A DNA stretch of 64,000 bases. It comes from Mucidula mucida (lineage: Eukaryota > Basidiomycota > Agaricomycetes > Agaricales > Physalacriaceae). Every line of letters starts with the position of its first letter. Position 1 is the first letter of the stretch. Shown piece after piece: positions 9,126 to 22,200 of this stretch. Position numbers and translations under genes: made by a program. The notes below the pieces were generated by a model. That model was not told where the DNA came from. It worked only from the letters and a program-made list of their open reading frames with translations, and did no database searches. The stretch covers positions 213,783 to 277,782 of the forward strand of contig JADNYV010000037.1 in NCBI GenBank assembly GCA_015501055.1, in the 5' to 3' direction.

Positions 9126-10865
9126 TGAGCCAGTTGTTTTTAAAGTAATAAAGTGCAGGATAGATATCGAGTCCAAATTATGCCATGACCATGGTACAGC
9201 TCATATCAGCATCGTTAGGCGCGGCACAGTGGAAGAAAGCACTAGCACTAGCACTATCCCAAGGGAGGGTCTCGTGATGTATAGGTGAACGGAAAGAAGT
9301 AGAATTTCCTAACAAAGATCCGCTGCATTCACGAAAGATGTCTCAAATGATATTGCGCCACATAAGTACCCAACTCAAGTTTTTGTTTGTCGGAGATTGA
9401 AACGTGGATCAGTAGCTTGTCTGTCGCTGAGTCGCGATCATGATCTCTCAATACAACAGCAGAACAACAGGACTGAACAACAGCCAGACATTGATTATTG
9501 TTCGAGGAGTGTCTTTTAAAATTCGGAATGAAATGCGAGTCGTTCCATCCACCGATACTATGAGCGCACCAAACTGGACCCAGCCATTCCCGCCAGCATC
9601 TCCGCTCGCGCTTCCTTCTGCGGACGCGCTTGACAGCAGGTGGGAAACGTACTTGATCGCTCTCAGGAGCTGGGAGGATGCGCGGAAACGACGAAGTGAC
9701 AGTCTCTGTGAGGCTTTCTTTGAGGCATTCTCCCAAAGCATCACTTCCGATCCTCCAATATCTTGGATGATATGGATCATGTATCATCTCAAGAGGGAGA
9801 GCACGACTCTGTGAGTTGAACTCCATATCAGATTACTGCTAGAATCCTAATAAGAGTGAAGGCGAGTCCGTCACATTCGAAAGCGATTGAAATATTACGG
9901 AGGAGACAAAGCGCGAAATACGCAGGCTAGAATGGACTGGCATGATTATCACACGAGAGAGGCGGGGTCGACATATTTTCAAGAAAGCTTCCTAGCACGT
10001 CACAACTTCGTCAACCCGTATATGACCCGTTCAATGGATCACCCACAGAAGCTTTGCTGAAGTCGGCTGTGCGGTTTGCGTGGGATATCGTTGACCGCTG
10101 GAAAGCAGAGCGGCCTGAGCTCGCACCTGTAACGACTGCATGTCCAAAGAATCCGTTTCAATGTTGGGGTACGCTCTGGAAGCGTTGATTATCTCGAGAA
10201 AACTTATGGGCTCCTCGGGCCTGATGATTCAGACAATCACGATTGGATGTACTGCTGAACGAGTAGCGCACCAATCATACCGGTAACACACGCGTCCATC
10301 TTCACAATCCGACCTAGTCATTCAAATTGACGAGCACGGAGGTCCTTTACGATGCAGAATAAGATCCTCGGAACCCCGCGGTGTGACGGCGCAGCAGCAG
10401 TGGTAATCGCGGAGTGAGTGCCAGTGACATTCTGCTTCTTCGTCTCTGGATGGAGGGGGGGCTGGGAAACGTAAGTCGCGACAAGTCTTGATGTTAAGGA
10501 CGATGGAGCCGCGTGCACCACTGGGCCAGGAAGTTATAAGCGGCGAAGGAGCATATGCATGTCGGCTGAGAGAACTCGAGCATGGTTGTAGGAAGGATGA
10601 AGAGATAGCCTATGAGGGGCAGACATGTCCCGTAGGGCCTATCATCCATTGAGCTCTGCACATGTAAGGCATCCGCGTCGTGCTTCCAGTAGGCTGAGGT
10701 CAAGAAACTCGGTAAATTACCTGCGGTTTAAAGGACTGCGACATTCCCACGGGTCTTGATCTAATCTTATCTCCGGATCCAGGTCGACTGACCCCTGAAA
10801 ATCGCGTCACCGCATATGCAGTCGCCATCATCATCCCCAACAATTCGACTTGTCTCTGTACTACG
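9126..10865. other. Gene-poor stretch with weak ORFs
   Basis: A plus frame at 9440-9814 (internal MSAPNWTQPF at 9560) and a short open stretch near 10045-10140 (ALLKSAVRFAWDIVDRW) might be exons of one unrecognised gene. I could not join them with confident splice sites. The rest, including 10140-10865, shows nothing I can support. Confidence 0.35.
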
Positions 10866-11974
10866 ATGTGCAGTCCTTTTCCCCCCGGTCGCTCTGTGAA
10901 GACAGCTCTATTACTCGCCACAGTACCGACTCTCTCTTCACCACACTTCTTAGCTCCGGCCATTATAGCAGCTGCGACAGAGGCCCAGAACCGGCTCGTT
11001 ATTGTACTATTCTCCCGTCTGTTTAACGACCGCGGCTCTCGTTGGGACGACGTGCACGACTTGCTCTCTTTTGTGTATGTTCAAGCTACCAAAGTAGCCC
11101 AGGACCTTGGGAAAATCTTGCTCCATGTCGATGTTGTATTGCGGGGAATGCATGCGAGCGTGCCGGATATTGAGGACGGTGTTGACAAGGTGTTCAGAGT
11201 TAGAGGAGGTAAGAGATCTGAAACCGCTCAAAATACGCTGAGCTCGTTCCTTCAGATGCCATCGCGGCCGAATTGCCTCTCTCACTGGCTACTGTAAGGC
11301 AGACTTATGTCCAGCGTGACGAAGACGTTGTTGTAGGCATAGAACCGAGTTCGCCAACTGAAGGCACCAAGCCTACTCTGTATCCCGTTGTGGCGCTTGG
11401 CGGGACATTTGACCATCTTCATGCTGGTCATAAGATCCTGCTGAGCATGGCGCTTTGGATAACGGGGGAGAAGATCATTGTGGGTGTTACAGGTGAGCAC
11501 GGTCAGAACGTAAACATTGTTTGTTGATCTCTGCCGTAGACGATGCCCTTCTCAAAAACAAGTCGAACAAAGATGTACTAGAAAACATCACGACCCGCAA
11601 GTACCATGTTCGCCAGTTTATGGAACTCTTCGTCCCGGGATTGGTGTACGATGTTGTCTCCATCAACGACGTGTATGGCCCAACCGGTTCGGATCCTAAC
11701 ATCCAGGCCCTCGTCGTTAGCCACGAGACTCTTTCTGGGGCTCATGCTAGTGGGTGCTACATTTTGTTCATCTCAAGGTATTCTCACGAGCCCGACAGTC
11801 GCTTCTCATCGCGAGTCACACAGTCTCCCCGCCCTCAAACCCTTTGTTATCGATGTCATCTCCCACAACTCCAGCAAGCTGGATCCGAGTGATCTACAGA
11901 TGATCAAGGACACCAAGATCAGCAGCACGTTCATTCGGGAGTGGATTGTAAACCAAGAGCAGACTGTTAGTTAG
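10866..11974 (+). CDS. CAB4: Phosphopantetheine adenylyltransferase (CoA biosynthesis)
   Basis: Four exons (10866-11208, 11256-11492, 11540-11749, 11799-11974) joined by 47-49 bp GT..AG introns give 321 residues. The nucleotidyltransferase fold starts at VALGGTFDHLHAGH, with the GTFDxLHxGH nucleotide-binding signature, followed by KIIVGVT. Later VYGPTGSDPNIQALVVSHET and the C-terminal ISSTFIREW (an ISST-like motif for ATP) match eukaryotic PPAT/yeast Cab4. The enzyme converts 4'-phosphopantetheine and ATP to dephospho-CoA and pyrophosphate. About 150 residues precede the catalytic domain, as in other fungal PPATs. The exon phases close exactly, supporting this start and all junctions. Confidence 0.92.
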
Positions 11975-12781
11975 GGAACGAGAGACAAAGGTTGTAAAGG
12001 TTGTATTATGATGTAATCTCATCAATCATTGTCGACCAGATCTGACAGAAACTGTCAATCTGTATGTATTCGGACTACTCGCTGATTCCGCAAATAGAAC
12101 ACTGCTTTGGGGGCGCAAGCGTAAGGATCTGCGCCACAGAAGCTGCGCTGATCATCCTCAAGGAATACGGACAACTGAGGCGTCATTGTACTTACGGCTC
12201 CTACCTTGACTGCGCTCAGTCGACAGGTCATCCTTCTTCCTCCATCCCAGGTTGTGGACTGCGTCCAGCTCCACCATGCTTTAGGTAGTCTTTAGAAAAC
12301 AAGGAGAATCAGAAGCACCTCCGATCCGAGATAAAGCGGACAAACAATCAAAGTGCACGTGAAAAGAAGGTAAGTATCAGCTTGCGGTTCCTCATTACTG
12401 ACATCAAACACGCTCTTAGCATGCGTCCAGCACCGATATCTCTTTACACGCGCTGTTCAGTAAACGTCGCCACGGACGGCTTCATTGGGACGGCTTCCTG
12501 GAATGTCGGAGGAACATCCTATCAAGTATGCCGGTGTCTCAGAACGCACGCTGCTTAGCTCTCTTCGCTGACTAGCCGTACCCGTATGAGGACGAGTCAA
12601 TCATCGGTCAACGCAGCGCGTTTAGGGGCAGTCCGTCCGTCCCTTCGGCCGAGAATTCCAGGGTATAAGCTAACCCGGAGCAGATGATATAAAACGACCT
12701 CTGATCTTGACGCCGACCAGCACCGTTACGACTCGTTGGAGCAGGACCACCTATTCTGAAGCACTGGCATACTTCATTAGA
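11975..12781. other. Intergenic region, one weak minus-strand ORF
   Basis: This is the interval between the PPAT and transporter genes. On the minus strand a short ATG frame starts at 12275 (MVELDAVHNLGWRKKDD) and runs about 40 codons, but has no recognisable family and no confident splicing. Nothing else is visible, and the 5' part should hold the transporter promoter. Confidence 0.4.
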
Positions 12782-14747
12782 ATGTCATCTCCTACCTCAG
12801 AAAAGCCTACTTTGGGCATGCGCTGGAAATCATGGGGCGTAAAATGGAGGTCCTCGTACTGGTTTGTTACTTTCGTAGTGTGGTTGGGTTTGTACGCTAT
12901 CATTCCGACGATGCACAGAACTAAAGCAAGTTTTGCCTCCCAGGTGTTCTTACGGATCTCGTTGTCTATTCCATTATCGTTCCAGTGATTCCTTTTGAGC
13001 TGGAAAGTCTGGGCTACTCTGATGTTTCGACACTGACTGGATGGCTTCTCTTCGCTTATGTCTGTTCGCTCTTCATCGTTTGTGACAATTGCTGACCTCT
13101 TTCTGTGCAGTCCGCCGGTCTTGCGCTTTGTAAGTGTAGTGGGCCTCCCGAGTCCGCCTGCTTACGGTCAAAATCTCCTCAGCTACTGTGTTCGTTTCGA
13201 TGTTCGCGGAGACTTACAAGTCTCGGCAGGTTCCCCTCCTAGTAGGGAATACGATACTGATCGGATCCCAAATCATGTTCATGGAGGCGCCCGTTTACTG
13301 GGTGATGTGCTTGGCTCGCGCCTTGCAGGGAATCGGATCGACGATGGTCTGGGTAGTCGGGCTCGCGTTGATGTAAGTTGTTCTTTATGATGATACGACT
13401 TTGTTCAGACTCGACTAGTTGCGATGTAACCCCCGAGGCTCTGGTTGGACGTCAGTTTTCAGAAATAGCAGACCAAGTTCATTATACTGATTTGTCTACA
13501 GGGCAACTCGGACTTGCACTGTCTGGGCTCACGGTTGGGTTTGTAATCGTTTCTCATCATCTGCGGTCGAAGTTCATGATTATTCGTCATATAGGACGCT
13601 AATGGGTCCACCGCTCGGCGGTGCTTTGTATTCCCATCTCGGATTCCGAGCCCCTTTTGTCCTGGGCATTATCTTTGCGTTTGTCGATTTGATCGGACGT
13701 ATCCTCATCGTTGAGAAATCGATTGGTCCTGCTGCTACTAACATAACTTCCCCGGACGAGGAAAAGGCCGACGCACCTACCGAAGGAAATGTAGTCGAGC
13801 GAGCTGATCCAAGCGAAATTGCTGCCGCACCAAAGGCTTCGCCTAACTTCGGACGTGTCTTAATTACACTTTCCAAATCTCCCAGAGCGCTTGTCGCTGG
13901 CTACATCGGGATGGCATATGGGTACGCCGTACATGTCTGCCTTTCGTACGCCTTCTGACTTGCCTTGTAGCGTGTTGGCAGGTCTACAGGATACCATTCT
14001 GTCTTTGCGTTTGAACGACGTATGGGGTCTTGATTCCTCAAAGATTGGTCTCGTTATGCTTGCCGCTGTTATCCCGACGATTTTCGGCGAGTTTCTTTCG
14101 TTCGCCCCATATTGGAGCATTGATCCTATTGTATCCAAGCACCCCCAATCTTCGGCTGGCTCTCTGACCGCCAAGGGACCGCATCGATCATGCTGATAGG
14201 TATCCTCATGACTATCCCTTGGTGCGGTGCAATGATCGTCGAAGGCCCTTTGGGTCTCTTCATCGCGGCGTACGCTCTTCAAAGTTCGTGTGTATATTAA
14301 TTCCCGCTGTTATGCTAAATCCTTCGCCGTAGGCTTCTTCATGTCGAGCGTTGTATCGCCTCTATGCGCCGAGCTGGCCGCAGTGGGTAGAAGTATAGAG
14401 GGCATCGGTTGTAAGACCTTCGATAACCTGCTTTTCACGAGTTAATGCATTACTAGACGCTCATGTACACGGTATTTTCAATTTCTCCTTTGGAGTTGGT
14501 TCTACTCGTATGTAGTTTCTCAATCATCGCTGCTCTTTCACTAATATGAACTATAGTCGGGCCCATTGTTGGCGGCCAATTTTATGATCACCTTTCTCGG
14601 GGATTCATGCTGTCCTATGTCTTCTTGATGGCTGTTCTCGGTTGTGGGGTGGTCTTGACATTTTTCTACTCCGGAGATGTCTCTATTGCTTTCAAGATCT
14701 ATCACCGAAACGCCATTAGTTTACAGCAACGAGGAAACGTGGCGTAA
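12782..14747 (+). CDS. MFS transporter, DHA1-like
   Basis: The start is MSSPTSEKPTLG at 12782. Splicing out roughly ten short introns restores a major facilitator: TM1 VLTDLVVYSIIVPVIPF, the FVSMFAETYKSRQ loop-helix, CLARALQGIGSTMVWVVGLAL, DVTPEALVGRQLGLALSGLTVGTLMGPPLGGALYSHLG (described here as one spliced region), and FGWLSDRQG with the D-R loop between helices 8 and 9. The last segment is GPIVGGQFYDHLSRGF, ending ..QQRGNVA at 14747. The antiporter motif C-like GPPLGG is typical of DHA1 drug/H+ exporters. Substrate is unknown. One intron near 14085 appears to use a GC donor. Residues 12-14 TM helices are expected at the plasma membrane or vacuole. Confidence 0.85.
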
Positions 14748-15332
14748 ACGTGTCAGTCTTTACATGGATGGTATAGAGTAAAATCATCTTCTCATAATCA
14801 CAGTATCTCTTCTCCCTCGTTCAGTTCTCTCTTCTTTTGGCCTAGAATACGCCGTCCTCGGTGTAACCTGAGATCTGTAGAGTTGAGAACCAGTAGCCGT
14901 AAGTGCAGGTATGAGATAGCCTGGACAGCGGAGACGAAGGAGAAAGCTCGGCGGCGCGGTATCGTGGTTTACTCTCAGCTAATGATGATCGTCGGGCGCA
15001 ATGGACACAAATGAATGCGAGAGTGTACAGATGTCATGATCTTCTCCACGTGGATTGTGGCAGAATGTCGGAGTTCGCGTAACTTGAATGGTATTGCATG
15101 ACGCATGGGTCCGTACGTCCTTAACCTCTTTTGCTACTCACTTCTCGCTTGATATGTCCGTCCATCTCCAGGGACTCTATCCTTCGAACAGCAGCGTGGC
15201 TTTCAGGGCCCCTATCCTTTCCTCGTGGCCGGGAAAATGTCGGCGCATCGGCTCGCAGATGCGTTATCTACTTGAACACCTCAATCTCCGGAACCAGCCT
15301 CCGATTTCACCGTATCCACCACGCCCACCGCC
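14748..15332. other. Intergenic region
   Basis: This is the interval between the transporter stop and the lactonase-like gene. No gene or recognisable element is seen. It should contain the transporter terminator and the next promoter. Confidence 0.5.
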
Positions 15333-16461
15333 ATGTCGTTTCGCATTCTGGTGCCTCGTATTCCAACAGTATCTATACGCTGGAATTCGACCCAGTTGCC
15401 GCTCTCTAGCTCGCATTGCGTCTATTGAAGTGGGCATCATCCTTCGTGGATTACGTTCCACCCCAAAGATCGCTCCTTGGTTTTTACTGGTCTTGAGCAG
15501 GCCGATGGAAAGATTCTAGCGTTGAAATATAATGCACAAGGTGAAGGCCGCGTCGTCGCAGAGGCTCCTAGCGGCGGTGCCGATCCGTGTTCTCTTCATG
15601 CCACAGACGACGATTTGCTGATTGCCAATGTCGGTGAATCTGCACGCCCTATTATATATATCGCTCATATTCTTTTAGTATTCTTCCGGACGCGTTTCTG
15701 TTCTCCCAATCTCGGTCGACGCTCCGTACATCCTTACCCAAACTCCTATTACTACCCAACTCTCCGGAGCTGGTCCCAGACTCGACAGGCAAACTGCGCC
15801 ACATCCGCACCACGTTTATCCTGTAGGGAACAGAATTCTTGTCCCAGATCTCGGTGGTGATCGCGTATACACCTTTGAGAAAAAGGCAGGCGCCTGGAGG
15901 CCCACCGAAAGCCTTGAGCACGAAGCAGGTAGCGGCCCGCGACACGTTGCCTGCTACAGTAAGTTATATGCCCTTGCTCTTTACGCCGTAAATTTACATA
16001 TCGTAGATGGCGTTCTCTATACGCTCCTGGAACTCACCAGCAGCCTTTCTGCCCACCGGTCCGGTGTCCTTATCAACACCGTTCCGACCATGTTGAATCC
16101 GCCGCCCCTTCCTAACGACATGCTCGCGGCAGAAATCCTGATACCCAGCGTTAACACAAGCTTCCCCAGACCGTTTATCTATGTCTCCAACCGCAACGAC
16201 CCGTCGCCGGAGGGTGACTTCATTTCGATATTTGACATCGAGGATAACGGTGCGGCGAAGCTGGTGAAGGAGGTGCGATCTGGCTTGAAGCATGCCCGAG
16301 GAATGCAGTTTGGCGGCCCAGATGACAAGTGGCTGGTTGTTGGAGGAGCACTTGGAGGTGGTGTCAAGGTGTTTCAACGCACGAATGGCGGGAAAGGTCT
16401 GGAAGAGGTAGCATCAAGTACGGAGGCTACAGATTCTCCTACTGGCTTCCTATGGATGTGA
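15333..16461 (+). pseudogene. Lactonase-like (6-phosphogluconolactonase family) beta-propeller, apparent 5' frameshifts
   Basis: The protein resembles the seven-bladed lactonase family: SYSNSIYTLEFDP near the N-terminus, GHHPSWITFHP, GGADPCSLHATDDDLLIANV, PHPHHVYPVGNRILVPDLGGDRVYTF, GPRHVAC and PFIYVSNRNDPSPEGDFISIF, then a stop at 16461. From about 15440 onward the gene reads well across two introns (15639-about 15683 and 15961-16008). The N-terminal 40 codons need at least two 1-nt frame changes (between MSFRILV and SYSN, and before GHHPSW). Either the gene is damaged or the sequence has indels here. The family hydrolyses lactones or cycloisomerises muconate; the substrate is unknown. Confidence 0.7.
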
Positions 16462-16633
16462 GAAGTTACGAGTTTATGAGCTGTTTAGTCGTGTTGTTCT
16501 CAGATCACGAATACCGGTGTATAGCAGATTATAGTATTCAAGCCATTATGTCGTGAGTAAGTAAAGAAGTTCAAGTAATTAGTCCGTCGAATAACATGAT
16601 AGTCCAAACCCTCAAAGCAATATTCGGGCGAAT

Positions 16634-17940
16634 TTAGCACGTCCATGAGCCCTAGACGTCTCGATCAGAAAAGATAAACAACAACATAGAAAGAGATAAC
16701 ATACATCGTCGGATCCAGGCTGGCCGACGTTCTGGTAGGGTTGCGTTCCAAGACATTCGGCCAGAGTGACGAGGTTGTAACCCGCAGCCTGGAGCTGGTC
16801 AATAGCATTCGGGATAACATCATACGCGGTCGTAGCTAGTGGGGCGGGAATTGTCAACCCCAGAATCTGATCAGAGTGCATAAACACTTACAGTACACCT
16901 CATGGTTCAGAGCGAGAATGCTGGAGGGGTGCTCGTTGATCTTGTCCGTGTAGGCTTGTTTACTTTGGTCTGCGCTCGAGCCTGTGCTGTCACCCGAGCT
17001 AATAGTCATTGATATTCAGCCAAAGAGGTTCGAAGACGACATAGATTAAGACACGCTTACTCGAAATCCCAGATGACAACGTCCTGCCGCGCTGAGACGC
17101 GGCTGATACCACCTGATCGTTGAAGCTGCCGTATGCTGCAGGGATCATGAGTCGATATCACAACGTACTAGTCAAGGGCACACATACGAGGTCTCATGTA
17201 CGCTGGGGTGACACCGACGATCCTCTCCAAGGCCTCTAAAACGAATCGATGAGTAAACGCGTCTCTGCCAGTGCTTGAAAATAAAAATCACGTACGCTCC
17301 ACACGCCACATCTCATCGTTAACTTGATCATGATCAGTGAGGCCTCAACGATCACGGGAGGGTGGGTGAAACGTACTTTGATCCCACGAAAGTGTAGCGA
17401 GATTGGCATGGCTCCACGTGTGCGACGCGACCTGGTGGCCATTGTTGTACGCGTACTTTACGCGATCCTGCGAGTCAGAGTCGTAGATGCAGCGATCTAC
17501 ATCGCGTCCAGTCAGTTGAAGCGCGTGTAGAGCGGGATCAAATAGACATACAATTGTTGCCATCTGTGATATGACACGCCATTAGCTGTCATTCATGACG
17601 GGTTTACGACGACATACTGAAAAAGAAAGTAGCCTTCGCGTTCTTGCTATTAAGGGTGTTGACAATATCATATCTGCCATGGAAGAGTATGAGCACATGA
17701 AGCCGAGAACGAGCGCGAAGAAGAACCGACATATAATCATACGGGCCATCGTCCTGGCAAGTCGTCGTCAGGATAACCAATCAATTAGCAAAACATCATA
17801 TAACTCACGAATGTAATGGCAGCAGTATTCGGCTGCGTGCAGCTGTAAATAGTCTGACCAGCCCTCTTGGACTGCGGTGCAGCAGCGGCCAAACCGACTG
17901 AGACAGCGAGCAGAGTAGTAGCAGAACCGAAGAACTTCAT
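16634..17940 (-). CDS. Secreted chitin deacetylase (CE4)
   Basis: The minus-strand start at 17940 gives a signal peptide (MKFFGSATTLLAVSVGLAAAAP). The NodB domain begins TQPNTAAITFDDGPYDY after an intron, with motif 1 TFDDGP. Motif 2 is HQVASHTWSHANLATLSWDQ, with the zinc-binding H..H. Further exons give RPPYG-like sequence near 17140-17190, an IWDF segment near 17065, and the tail LQAAGYNLVTLAECLG. The last 18-nt exon (16634-16651) encodes GSWTC and stop, a common ending of fungal chitin deacetylases. The enzyme removes N-acetyl groups from chitin, making chitosan in the cell wall. Seven or more short introns split the gene. No GPI signal is seen. Confidence 0.9.
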
Positions 17941-18783
17941 AGTAGCCAAGAAAACAAATTGAAAAGAGTGGGGGGGCGGCGGCACAAAACAGACAGGAAG
18001 AGATCGTGGGTTATAAAGTAAAAGGGAACACACGAGGGCGTTTCAGATCCTCGAGGCGCGCCGTGATTCTTAATGCAATACCCAAAAGAGGGGCTTGGAG
18101 TGACCTAATTGATCATGACATAACGGTATTCCATGCTTTTCGGTCATGGGAAAGCGGGAAAAGCGCCTAAAATGCGGAGGTTCCTTGATCTTCGAATATC
18201 ATGAAGAAGCTGCGAGTCAACGTTAACTTGGCGTGTCTCTTTTCAACAACCTGTAAGCTTATACAGGTACATCAGGAAATAAATCTTGTTTGGTCATGCC
18301 CCGGTGATGCAACTGAACCGTTAACGCGACCTTGTCCGCTGTAAGAGTTTCCTTTCTCCCAAGAATAATGTACCGTCTATAGCAGTGTTCTCTTACCACT
18401 AATCTGACACACTGTAGCTACAAGGTGCGCGAGAATGAAGGCAAGATCTGAATGAATTTGATGTACTAACTAGGATACGTGTACCACCCTGAGCAGAAAT
18501 CCTGAACGGAGCGGACTGCGGAGAGTGCACATTTCACTGCAACGCACTGTATAGCACTGAGCAGATACTTGCTCACCGAGCGAAATCTATGGAAACGTTC
18601 AAGATAATTTGTTTTAATAACTTCACTATGATCCCATGGTTACTCATGCCGCTCTCGCTACTCGCACCGGTCGGAGGCTGGGCGCTGGCCAAAATTCACC
18701 GAACAAAAGGTCAAAGGCTATACAAAGATGCTACAAGTTAATTGTTGGATCCACCAAATAGATTACGACGTTCAATAATGATT
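17941..18783. other. Intergenic region upstream of the chitin deacetylase gene
   Basis: This stretch contains the chitin deacetylase promoter on the minus strand and the 3' flank of the transcription factor gene. No ORF of note or RNA gene is seen. Confidence 0.5.
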
Positions 18784-21700
18784 CTAATGATGCGCCATCT
18801 CGGATACATTAGTCAAGTACGTCCCCCAATCTTCCAGCCTAAACAAAAAACACCCGTCAGCCACGTTCGCGCCGCGGAACAAGAAAGAACACCCACTCAA
18901 ACCCACTCGGAGCACTGGACCACATGGAAATCGTGTCATTCATCTGCATCATCGGGGGCGCGGGCGGCGCACGAACCGTGCCCATACCCATAGGATCACT
19001 GTACTCGTACAAAAGGCCAGAGAATCCCGTATTAGTATTGGCAGTCATGCCGAAAAGTGGTTCATTCATGAACAGATAGTCCTGTGGCTGTTGCTGAGGT
19101 GCGGGTGGCATCGGCGCAGAAACATTCCCAAACCAACTAGCCTGATCAGACGCCCCAAGAGGTTGCTGCTGCTGAGACGAAAGATGTGGGTGACTGGTGA
19201 ACGTAAACTGTCCATGGAGAGGCATCCGACCCAGCTCGTTACTGTACATCGGGAGCGCGAACGACTGCGGCGCCTGCTGAGTCGAAGCGAGCGGAATGGC
19301 ATTGGGCAGCGTCGGCGGGATGATCGGCGCTGGTTGGTCGCTCGAAGTCGGAAGCGAATTCAACTTTCGGGCTACCCCCATCTCCTGCCGCGAAACCACT
19401 CGGCGCGTCCCAGCGATTGTTCTTGGCATGGTCGTATCGGCCATAGATACACTGGTCTCTGAAGGGCTCTCCGACGCGGTAAGAGGACTATCGGAATCTC
19501 GATCTCGCTTGTTGTTCGGTCCAGGACTTGCCTTGGGCAAGGGTAGGTCACCCACCGAGGCCAGCTCGTACAAGATATCCCTAGAATACGTCGGTATCGT
19601 TTCAACTCCGATGTCCAAGTAGAGCTCACCATAGCCGTCCAGCGATATGCCACCTTGTCGGTCTCCAAATCAGACCCAAAGCAATCGAAACGAGGACATC
19701 CATACCTAGTCTCCATATTGTGAAGCATCTTCATGCACTTATGCACGTCACCCATCTCTTTGTTCGGGTCTATGGAAAGTCCAGAGCGCTGGCCACCCCA
19801 GATGTTGAACAGTAGCACTATGCCCGCTGTAAATGCCGACATCTGGATTCAATTGAGTCATCATAATGCGCGAAGAAGCGAAACGGAGAAGTACTAACCC
19901 CGATGGATGGTACGACAAAGGATCTCTTGGACTGGATATCGATAACGTGGGAACAAGACCGCGCCGCATTAGTGCAGATGGCTAGAGATGGGAACGAAAG
20001 TGGGGAAGGGTTCTTCGGTGTCGGAATAAAAGGACGATGAATAAGGATTTGTAGATGATAGTATGAGATGTATAGGTGTGCGGACTGATTAAAGAAAAGG
20101 GTGTCTTCGCGATTGGGGTCCCAGCGTACTGGACAAGAATTAACAACCAACGCCATATATCAAGTTAAAAGCGGCCTTACAATGATCTGGGATCGCGTCT
20201 ACCCATCGGTTGAGCGCAGAGTCAAGTTCAGCAACAATTGTTTGCTCCCACTGTTGTCCGACGAAGCCAAGCAATATTTTTGACTTGTTGAGCGAATACT
20301 AGCAGAGGGGAATTAGCGAAGCGAAAGAACAAGATCATTAGCGAACATACTACGGTGCGTAAGCAAAACGACAGTAACTGATTGAGGCGTAGGAATGTGT
20401 TGAAATAGGCGATGTACGATGGCTTGCCCGGCGGCTGCTTGAACGCCTGCTCCGTATCCGGATGCTCCCAAAACTCGTCGTCACATTCCGCAGGAAAATC
20501 GATATCAATACTGAACAAGGGATGAAACTACAGACATCAATTGAACGAACGCGCTTACTCCTCGTCCAAGATAGCGCAAGGCCGACCAAGAGCAGAGCTA
20601 CTTGCACGATCCATGATGACCAGGATCCTGACAACGTGGGTAAGCACAAAGCCGATTCATAAGGTAGGATCTCGGACCAAAATGCGCGTTTCCATAGTTC
20701 GCTCTCCACGGTGTTTGATGCCGAATCCCTCTTCCGTCGATGGGCACCCACATCTTGAGCTAGCCGGATACCCACTCCGACCATGGTCCAAGATGCCTGG
20801 GGTGCAGAGGATCCAGCCAGGAATTCGGTGCACAACTGGAGCAAAGATGAATGTTCTATGCGCGAAGCAAATGATGACGATACGGACCACATAGACCTGC
20901 AAGTCGTATAACGTAGGCGGCGTTAACAACGACTTGCGAATGAGTTGCACTTGATCAAACCATTTCCAGCCGCTCGAGTGTCGCGACTCCTCGCCATCAA
21001 GTAAAACGCGGTCGTCGTCGGAGTAACGGGAGGCGCATGCGCACACGAGAAGAATGACAGCTGCGAACATGTCGTCCTTGTGGTGCAGACCCTCTGACAA
21101 GGATCTTTCAAAGGTCGGTCTATGGAGTAGAGGAAGGAAAATGTTCAAATTTCGGAAATAGAGGTCTACGAGCGAGTTCATGAGGTCCTCATCAGGAAAA
21201 GAATACGTTGGGAATATGCCGTCGATGATGCCTTCGCGGTTTTCCCACTGAAACAGTGTTAGATATGATTTGAGTGATAAGAAAGCGCGACGAACAGGAG
21301 GCAAAGACCAGAATTCCGGACGGTTGGGGCACTGTCGAGAGTTCGAGGGGTCTCCGGTGTAACTATTCTTGAGATCCAACGCGGTCTGGATCAACTGCGT
21401 GCCACTAGATTTACCAAAGAATCTGTATCCATTCCCATTCGTTGTGACTTTGTGCATATTCAAGTTGTCGACCAAGGTGAGATGCTGAAATTCGTCTTCT
21501 AGCATTTTCTCCTCGGCCGGATTATATTTATAAGTCCCTCCTCTGGTGTGTGGGGAAGTACATTGCTGTGAAGTCTTCCCGGCGACGGAGCGCATAACGT
21601 CGGGAATATTGTTATTGTTTGGAGGTTCTATCGCCCACGTGTCCTTGGCAAATTTGCTGAATCTGCTGCCTAGTTCCTTGGTGAAGTCCGCCTCTGGCAT

Positions 21701-22200
21701 TAGCTAGAACTGCGGTGAGTTATGAATCGCATCAAGGACGGATAATCGCACCCGCTGCAAAAGTTGATCCATCTTCTCGATCCTGTTCTCCAGACTCTCG
21801 ACGTATCTACGACTATTCAGGCATCAATTTAAACGCATAATAAAGGACTCACCCTTTCGGCGGGCCGCGTTTCTTTAGGTATGGTGCTGAATATTATTCA
21901 GACGCCGATCGGTTTAGCGGTGAACTCACCTTTGCGGCCTCGACGTATGTACAGTCAAAGTTGTATGCAATACAATTCGAGCATCTGTTCCCCGGTGTGT
22001 GGACGCCGTCGCCTGAAGCTATTTGAGTCCCCTCGGTGATTGCCTAGCCAAGACACCTACATCGAACTGGGCGATTGCGGTTAGCTACGCTTCTAGACAT
22101 GTAAGAATTACGCACTCTTTTTGCGCCGACAAACATCGCATGCCCGCTGTATTCTCCTCTTCTTGTTATGGCTCTCGTCATCCTCTTCGTTGGACGACAT
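18784..22200 (-). CDS. Zn2Cys6 fungal transcription factor
   Basis: The start at 22200 reads MSSNEEDDESHNKKRRIQ, then RACDVCRRKKIRCDG and NRCSNCIAYNFDCTYVEAAK after removing two small introns, giving C-x2-C-x6-C-x9-C-x2-C-x6-C. Next come LKKRGPPKG and YVESLENRIEKMDQLLQR, the linker and coiled coil for dimerisation. The PF04082-type regulatory domain follows (LVDLYFRNLNIFLPLLHRPTFERSL near 21100, and WTMVGVGIRLAQDVGAHR near 20740). The C-terminus is Gln/Pro-rich (18857-19618) and may activate transcription. A final short exon (EDWGTYLTNV-like, stop at 18784) is inferred from a plausible splice; otherwise the frame ends at 18857. The target genes are unknown. It lies next to chitin deacetylase but regulation of it is speculation. 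Confidence 0.88.
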
